From assembly GCA_030386875.1 (NCBI GenBank), contig CM059562.1, positions 72,228,201 to 72,292,200 on the forward strand: a stretch of 64,000 bases of DNA, in the 5' to 3' direction. The DNA is from Morinoia aosen. Taxonomy: Eukaryota > Arthropoda > Malacostraca > Amphipoda > Talitridae. The notes under the pieces are model-generated. The model saw nothing but the letters and a program-made list of their open reading frames with translations. It was not told the DNA's origin and did no database searches. Shown here piece by piece: positions 59,402 through 64,000 of this stretch; the first letter of the stretch is position 1, and every line of letters starts with the position of its first letter. A program made the translations under genes and the position numbers.

Positions 59402-60600
59402 GACGCCAATTTCAAAGATTTATCAACACGTTATTTTCCAAAAATAATGAAACTTCAGTCGTACTTCCCTACTCTACTCCAGATCGACAAAGGTAACCCG
59501 ACAAGACGCAAATTTCAAACGTTTTTTAACATTATTATTCCCAAAATAGTGGAACTTTAGGGGGTAATTACCTATTCTCCCCAAGTACGACACGGGCAAC
59601 TCGAAAACGGATCTCAAGCGAGCACCTCCTGGACGACTGGCCAGCGCCACTCCAACCAGCTGTAGATATTGCCGACCCCACCCAGCCCACTCCAACTCGC
59701 ACGGCCCACTCAACCACTCGCCTTGACAACAGCTGGTTTAGTTTCCTAATCGAATTAAAAGCCCTGCGAGTTTCACATTTCTTCGAAACAGCTCCAGGAC
59801 GCGTAGCAACAGCCTTACCAAGTGAATTATTAGGGATCGCGCGGTGCGTGGGAGGTAGTATAATCAGCCAATTAGAGTCAAAGCATCCTGTCCAGTCGCA
59901 AGTAAGGCAACGAGAACAATTAATGGAGTGATATAGGATGATTTGTAGAGCAGCAGTAATTGTACTAGAGAGGGTATCATGTTTACTACCAATACGATAC
60001 CGAAGAGAAGACATTCAATGACATTCTTCTCATTGGGCAGTCTCCTTTTATGTCAAATTATAATGAACAGTGCAGAATCAATTGCATACTTCAACCGGCA
60101 GACAGTCCTTATATAAATTTTATAATTAGATGCTTACGGAGAGATTTAAATACAGAGCCATGTTTAATGGCCGTATTCCATAAAAGTTAGTGGGCTCTAT
60201 TGACCGACGTCGAAAAAACTGGGTTGAAGGTATCGGAAAAACGTGTTCGACATAATTCTGAAAAATTTATCGAAAGCATTATTGAAAGCATTGTTCACGA
60301 GCGAAAATTATATGGCAGCAAAGATTAATAAATCCTAGCACCAAAAATCGTTCTTAAAACTTTCTAAGTGTTACACATAAAAAAGGATTTCATTTTTATC
60401 GCTTTTTACAGCAAAATGATGAAATCGATTTTTTCCCTAATGTCGACAGAACGCATACAATTTTAATTTTTATGGCATAATCAACTTTATGAATAACATC
60501 GAATTATTCTACTTTAAGGAAAATTTATTGTATAGTAATTAAAAATGAACTTTTTACAAAATTATTCACACTACATTCAGACGGCGTTAGTCAATAACTC
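59402..60600. other. Intergenic DNA, no gene recognised
   Basis: The stretch 59580-59900 is GC-richer and carries a 148-codon minus-strand frame (59568-60014) and a 79-codon frame overlapping it. Neither shows a domain I recognise. Confidence 0.4.
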
Positions 60601-60976
60601 GATTGCATCACATAAGTTTACTTCACGCCTACACAACCACAACAAAGGTGTTCCAAAGAGTAGATGAGGAAGGCACCAGTTAGTATAAAGCTGAGCGGAA
60701 TGGGGCATCAATGCACAAAGTGTGTTCTCCCACAAGATCTCCTGCGCATCGAAAATCAATTAGGCAGAAAGTTCAAGAAACAAGATAAAAGTTGGATAAA
60801 AAAGTATCAGTTGCGCTGGAAAACAGGACAACAGTGAATCAAAAAATGATTGTCCTTAACAAAGAAAACTTAGTCTATTTTAATAAAAGAAAGGCCTCCC
60901 TAACCTTCAGCTCGAGGCCTCGCATTTTCCTCCGCGGAGTGCCCATTCCCATAAAAACATAAGTTGTATCCCCTAG
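60601..60976 (-). mobile_element. SINE-like retroposon, family A, copy 9
   Basis: It carries CAACAAAGGTGTTCCAAAGAG, the body, AACCTTCAGCTCGAGGCCTC and a closing TTGTATCCCCTAG. GTCAATAAC on the left and GTCAAACAC on the right may be a decayed target duplication. Confidence 0.75.
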
Positions 60977-63355
60977 GCTGTCAAACACCTTACAAGTTCT
61001 GTCCCTCATGTTGAAAATGAATCATTCAGAAAAACGCATAAATCGCCTTTATTCAAACGTCGTTTTGCACCCTTCTAGTTCCGTATCGATAATACAGAAA
61101 ATCACCAAAAGTTGTAAAAAATTCTATAATGGATGAGCCCGTTCACGTTCTGGCATTTTCTTGCTTTGCGGTTCACAAAACACAACAAAGACCTACTCGG
61201 TGACTCGTTAGTCCTCAGTCTTTAACAAGCCATGTTCTTTGTCATAGTTTATTTTTCTTTATGGATGAAAAATGTCCCTCTGTTTTCACTGAGAGTAATT
61301 TACCTTGCAAGGGCAGATCAGAAAGGCGTGATTTACTTTAAGTTACAAATTCGAAGTGAAAAAGACACTTTGCCATTCGAAAGAATATAGATTTTTCTCA
61401 TTATGAAAATAAAAAGTCAACGTTATTGGAACTTTTGAATTATTCAGACCTTTCGTTTATGTAAATAGAAAAGTTTATACAATTCAGATGTTAGAGTGAG
61501 CATTTCTGAACTCAGATCATCGCTGTCTCAAGAAACGCCCAAGTCTTTTTGTTCGTAAACGGAATTTTTCCATGATTTTCAAAGAAAATTTGGCAGTAAA
61601 GAGTTTAGTTACATAGAAAGCTTACGGTGAAGAAGCGATTATTTTCTCACATTTCCATAAAAACTGATGAGCAAAAGTGAAATTGATCGACCACAGCGTA
61701 ATTTCACTGATTTAATTAACAAATTAACCAACTCACTGCATATTGTAACCCAGAGTTATCCTCCAAACGGTTGAATTTTGAGGCCCAACTAGCGAATTAC
61801 GCAAAAAAATTATAAAGGGAGCATATTCTGTCATCGTTTTCATTCAGCATTCTTGATGTTCTCGCCAGTGAGCATTTCATTTTCTTCAAGATCATCTGAC
61901 CACATCATCGAACTGCCCAAATCTTCACCGTACCTCGAGTGAAAAAAGTGAAGAAGACTCATGAACGAAGATCCAGAAAAAGGTACGTCAAAAAAGTTGT
62001 CCATTCAGAATGGCTGTGAGCAAACTGGAGTGTTTGTCTTGCAGCTGCAGCATCATCCAGGAGGTCATTGCTCCTGCGCTGCCTCTGTTCGCGTTGATTC
62101 AGGTATCATGAACACAACAAAGACAGTAATGTATCTCTTCACGTAGACATTTTACCCTCGAATAAGACACAAGTCAGTAGACCGTCGCATTTGTTACACC
62201 CTGGCAACAAACCTCAAATAACTCTTTAATTTCGGGACGTGCTTCTGACTACAACAATTATTCCATACCTCAATTCACTTTCACGTCTGTCCCAAGGGCA
62301 CCAATTCAAGCCGCCACTGGCACAAAATTACGCCTTGAAGTGAAAAAAAGTTACTGGAGGATCCCTTCAGTTGACCTCGCTTGTCCGCACCTTAAATCTT
62401 CCCTCCAGCTGCCTAGAAAGAGCAGCGTCATTCCGACTGTCATATTTGATCGAATTATGAGTTTTTCGCATGGAATACGAGTCTAAGAAATCACTGGGCA
62501 ATTTCTTTAATTGCCATCGAAAGCTAAAAACGTAAACATTCAAAAACAAGAAATGAAGTCGAATGAAAGCATCAATGAAGAAATTACGCAGCGCAGCTAC
62601 AAAGAGCAACAAAGGGCACACAGAATGTCAAATGACGAAGAAGATTCCAAATCCCGATATCAACGGCGTCAGAAAAAAATGAAGCTCCATACAAGGAAAC
62701 TATTACTAAATGACATGAGCTGATCAACAATATAGTTGCTACCCTCAAGTAACAGAAAGCTAATAGTGAAAACTCGATCCAGATGTCATTTAACAACGCT
62801 GGAAGAAAATAGGCGTAAAGAAAAAGAGGCAACAGAGGGCCCCACTCCCCACAAAGGTCTACGTATCCAGAATACGTCCCTCAGGCACCACAGCTGTGGC
62901 CCAATAACGATGGAGGGGAGGAGGGAATGCCACCTCTTCTCTTGAAAGGACACGGCCATAGGGACCACACCACGCATTTGGGGCGTGTCAGGTACCCTGA
63001 TATGCAATTTTCAACTGCCTTGGTAACAGGCAAAATAAACTCAACGGGTTCGAAAGAAGTAGCAGTTGTTGTAACATGGTTTTGCTACCGCTTCAGTTAC
63101 TCAACTGTATCGCACCGAAGGTCACATAATTTAGTAAATATCAGACTTCTTAAATTTACCACACCAGATGAGCATCATGAACATCATCACGGGTCTGAAA
63201 ATGTAGGATACGAGAGTGCAGGTGCAACACGGGTACGCATCACGGCACTTGAAATATTCATAAAGTTAAGCAGCGTTTTAAGACTTTCGATCATTCAAGG
63301 GTATCACTGAAGAAAAATTGCAAGGAAAGTTCACCGCTGCTCTCGCGTTGCCTGC
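60977..63355. other. Intergenic DNA, no gene recognised
   Basis: ATG frames of 70 codons (62511-62723) and 127 codons (62927-63310) have no recognisable domain. The latter contains a short His-rich piece from a CATCAT-type run. I see no splice or promoter evidence strong enough to call a gene. Confidence 0.4.
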
Positions 63356-63365
63356 AGCTCTCCCG

Positions 63366-63792
63366 TTGGAGAGTAGGCACCAGGAGAGTAGCAGGCACCA
63401 GGAGAGAAGCAGGCACCAGGAGAGAAGCAGGCACCAGGAGAGAAGCAGGCACCAGGAGAGAAGCAGGCACCAGGAGAGTAGCAGGCACCAGGAGAGTAGC
63501 AGGCACCAGGAGAGAAGCAGGCACCAGGAGAGAAGCAGGCACCAGGAGAGAAGCAGGCACCAGGAGAGTAGCCGGCACCAGGAGAGTAGCAGGCACCAGG
63601 AGAGTAGCAGGCACCAGGAGAGTAGCAGGCACCAGGAGAGTAGCAGGCACCAGGAGAGTAGCAGGCACCAGGAGAGTAGCAGGCACCAGGAGAGTAGCAG
63701 GCACCAGGAGAGTAGCAGGCACCAGGAGAGTAGCAGGCACCAGGAGAGTAGCAGGCACCAGGAGAGAAGCAGGCACCAGGAGAGTAGCCACG
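63366..63792. repeat. 18-bp minisatellite, about 23 copies
   Basis: The unit AGGCACCAGGAGAGTAGC repeats with one frequent variant (GAGAAGC for GAGTAGC). The two variants form blocks: one T, four A, two T, three A, about twelve T, one A, one T. Since 18 is a multiple of three, frames on both strands stay open (6-residue periods), but these have no independent support as proteins. Confidence 0.95.
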
Positions 63793-64000
63793 CGGTCAGG
63801 GTCAACACCCCAGTGCTGCCGCAGCCCCCACCACACAAAGGACTTTAATTTTGCGGATGCGTAGGCGAGCGCGGCTCAATTTTGACTAAGCAATGAAAAA
63901 TAATGCAACTTTCTGGCGACAAAATTTGCATTCTGACGCGACGGTGGCGCCAGCAACTGTCTTGTGTTTCAGAGAGGCAACTCTTCGCTGTGAACGTTCT
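63793..64000. other. Window edge, nothing recognised
   Basis: GC-richer than the average with several CG-containing words; no feature can be supported. Confidence 0.4.

Noticed and set aside
62927..63310. 127-codon ATG frame with a His-rich piece
   Set aside because: The His-rich part comes from a short CAT-type run and the rest matches nothing I recognise.
63278..63848. Three overlapping frames of 176-186 codons on both strands
   Set aside because: The 18-bp unit is open in these frames by composition; no signal or domain outside the repeat supports a gene.
1..64000. Possible CRISPR arrays suggested by the regular repeats
   Set aside because: All arrays are head-to-tail without unique spacers, and the sequence is animal-like, so they are minisatellites.

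Overview
This window is eukaryotic, animal, and most likely arthropod (probably insect) repeat-rich intergenic DNA. It is AT-rich, has no operon-like gene packing, and I found no host gene, tRNA or rRNA that I could support. Nearly everything recognisable is a transposable element or a tandem repeat. The arthropod assignment rests on the kind of Ty3/gypsy polyprotein and on the mix of elements, so it is an inference; I cannot name the species.

The only intact coding capacity is a very young Ty3/gypsy LTR retrotransposon at 2888-13513 on the minus strand. Its LTRs differ by one T in a poly-T run. It has a gag frame with a CCHC knuckle, a canonical -1 slippery heptamer (A AAA AAC) joining gag to pol, and a pol frame with protease, RT, RNase H and integrase (D-D-35-E) followed by a GPY-like module. 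There is no env, and 2.6 kb between pol and the 3' LTR is non-coding. A second LTR element at 40833-46764 (minus strand) has 1243-bp LTRs, a perfect 4-bp TGAT target duplication and a tRNA-Leu-type primer site, but no gag or pol: it is a LARD-type non-autonomous element.

Other mobile elements: a SINE-like retroposon family of about 360 bp with nine copies plus two of a related subfamily, all in the same orientation (one copy has a perfect 13-bp target duplication because it landed inside another element); three copies of a TTAA-flanked piggyBac-like MITE (31381, 37750, 58809); a 217-bp Helitron-like element (54929-55145) inside a 37-bp tandem array; and a degraded 2-kb hAT transposon (56179-58233) with an exact 8-bp target duplication and a transposase zinc-finger remnant.

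Tandem repeats are unusually many: periods of about 28, 15, 41, 43, 36, 31, 37, 33, 18 and 16 bp, plus diverged duplications of 86-180 bp. The largest is a 2.75-kb compound array at 24272-27020, where a G-rich 28-bp unit grades into a 15-bp unit. These arrays are open in most or all frames and create long artefactual reading frames (up to 952 codons) that are not genes. Layout: 1-2.9 kb plain DNA; 2.9-13.5 kb Ty3/gypsy; 13.5-24 kb SINE copies and small arrays; 24.3-27 kb compound minisatellite; 27-40 kb mostly featureless with two MITEs and several arrays; 40.8-46.8 kb LARD; 46.8-61 kb SINEs, Helitron, hAT and MITE; 61-64 kb plain DNA ending in an 18-bp minisatellite.
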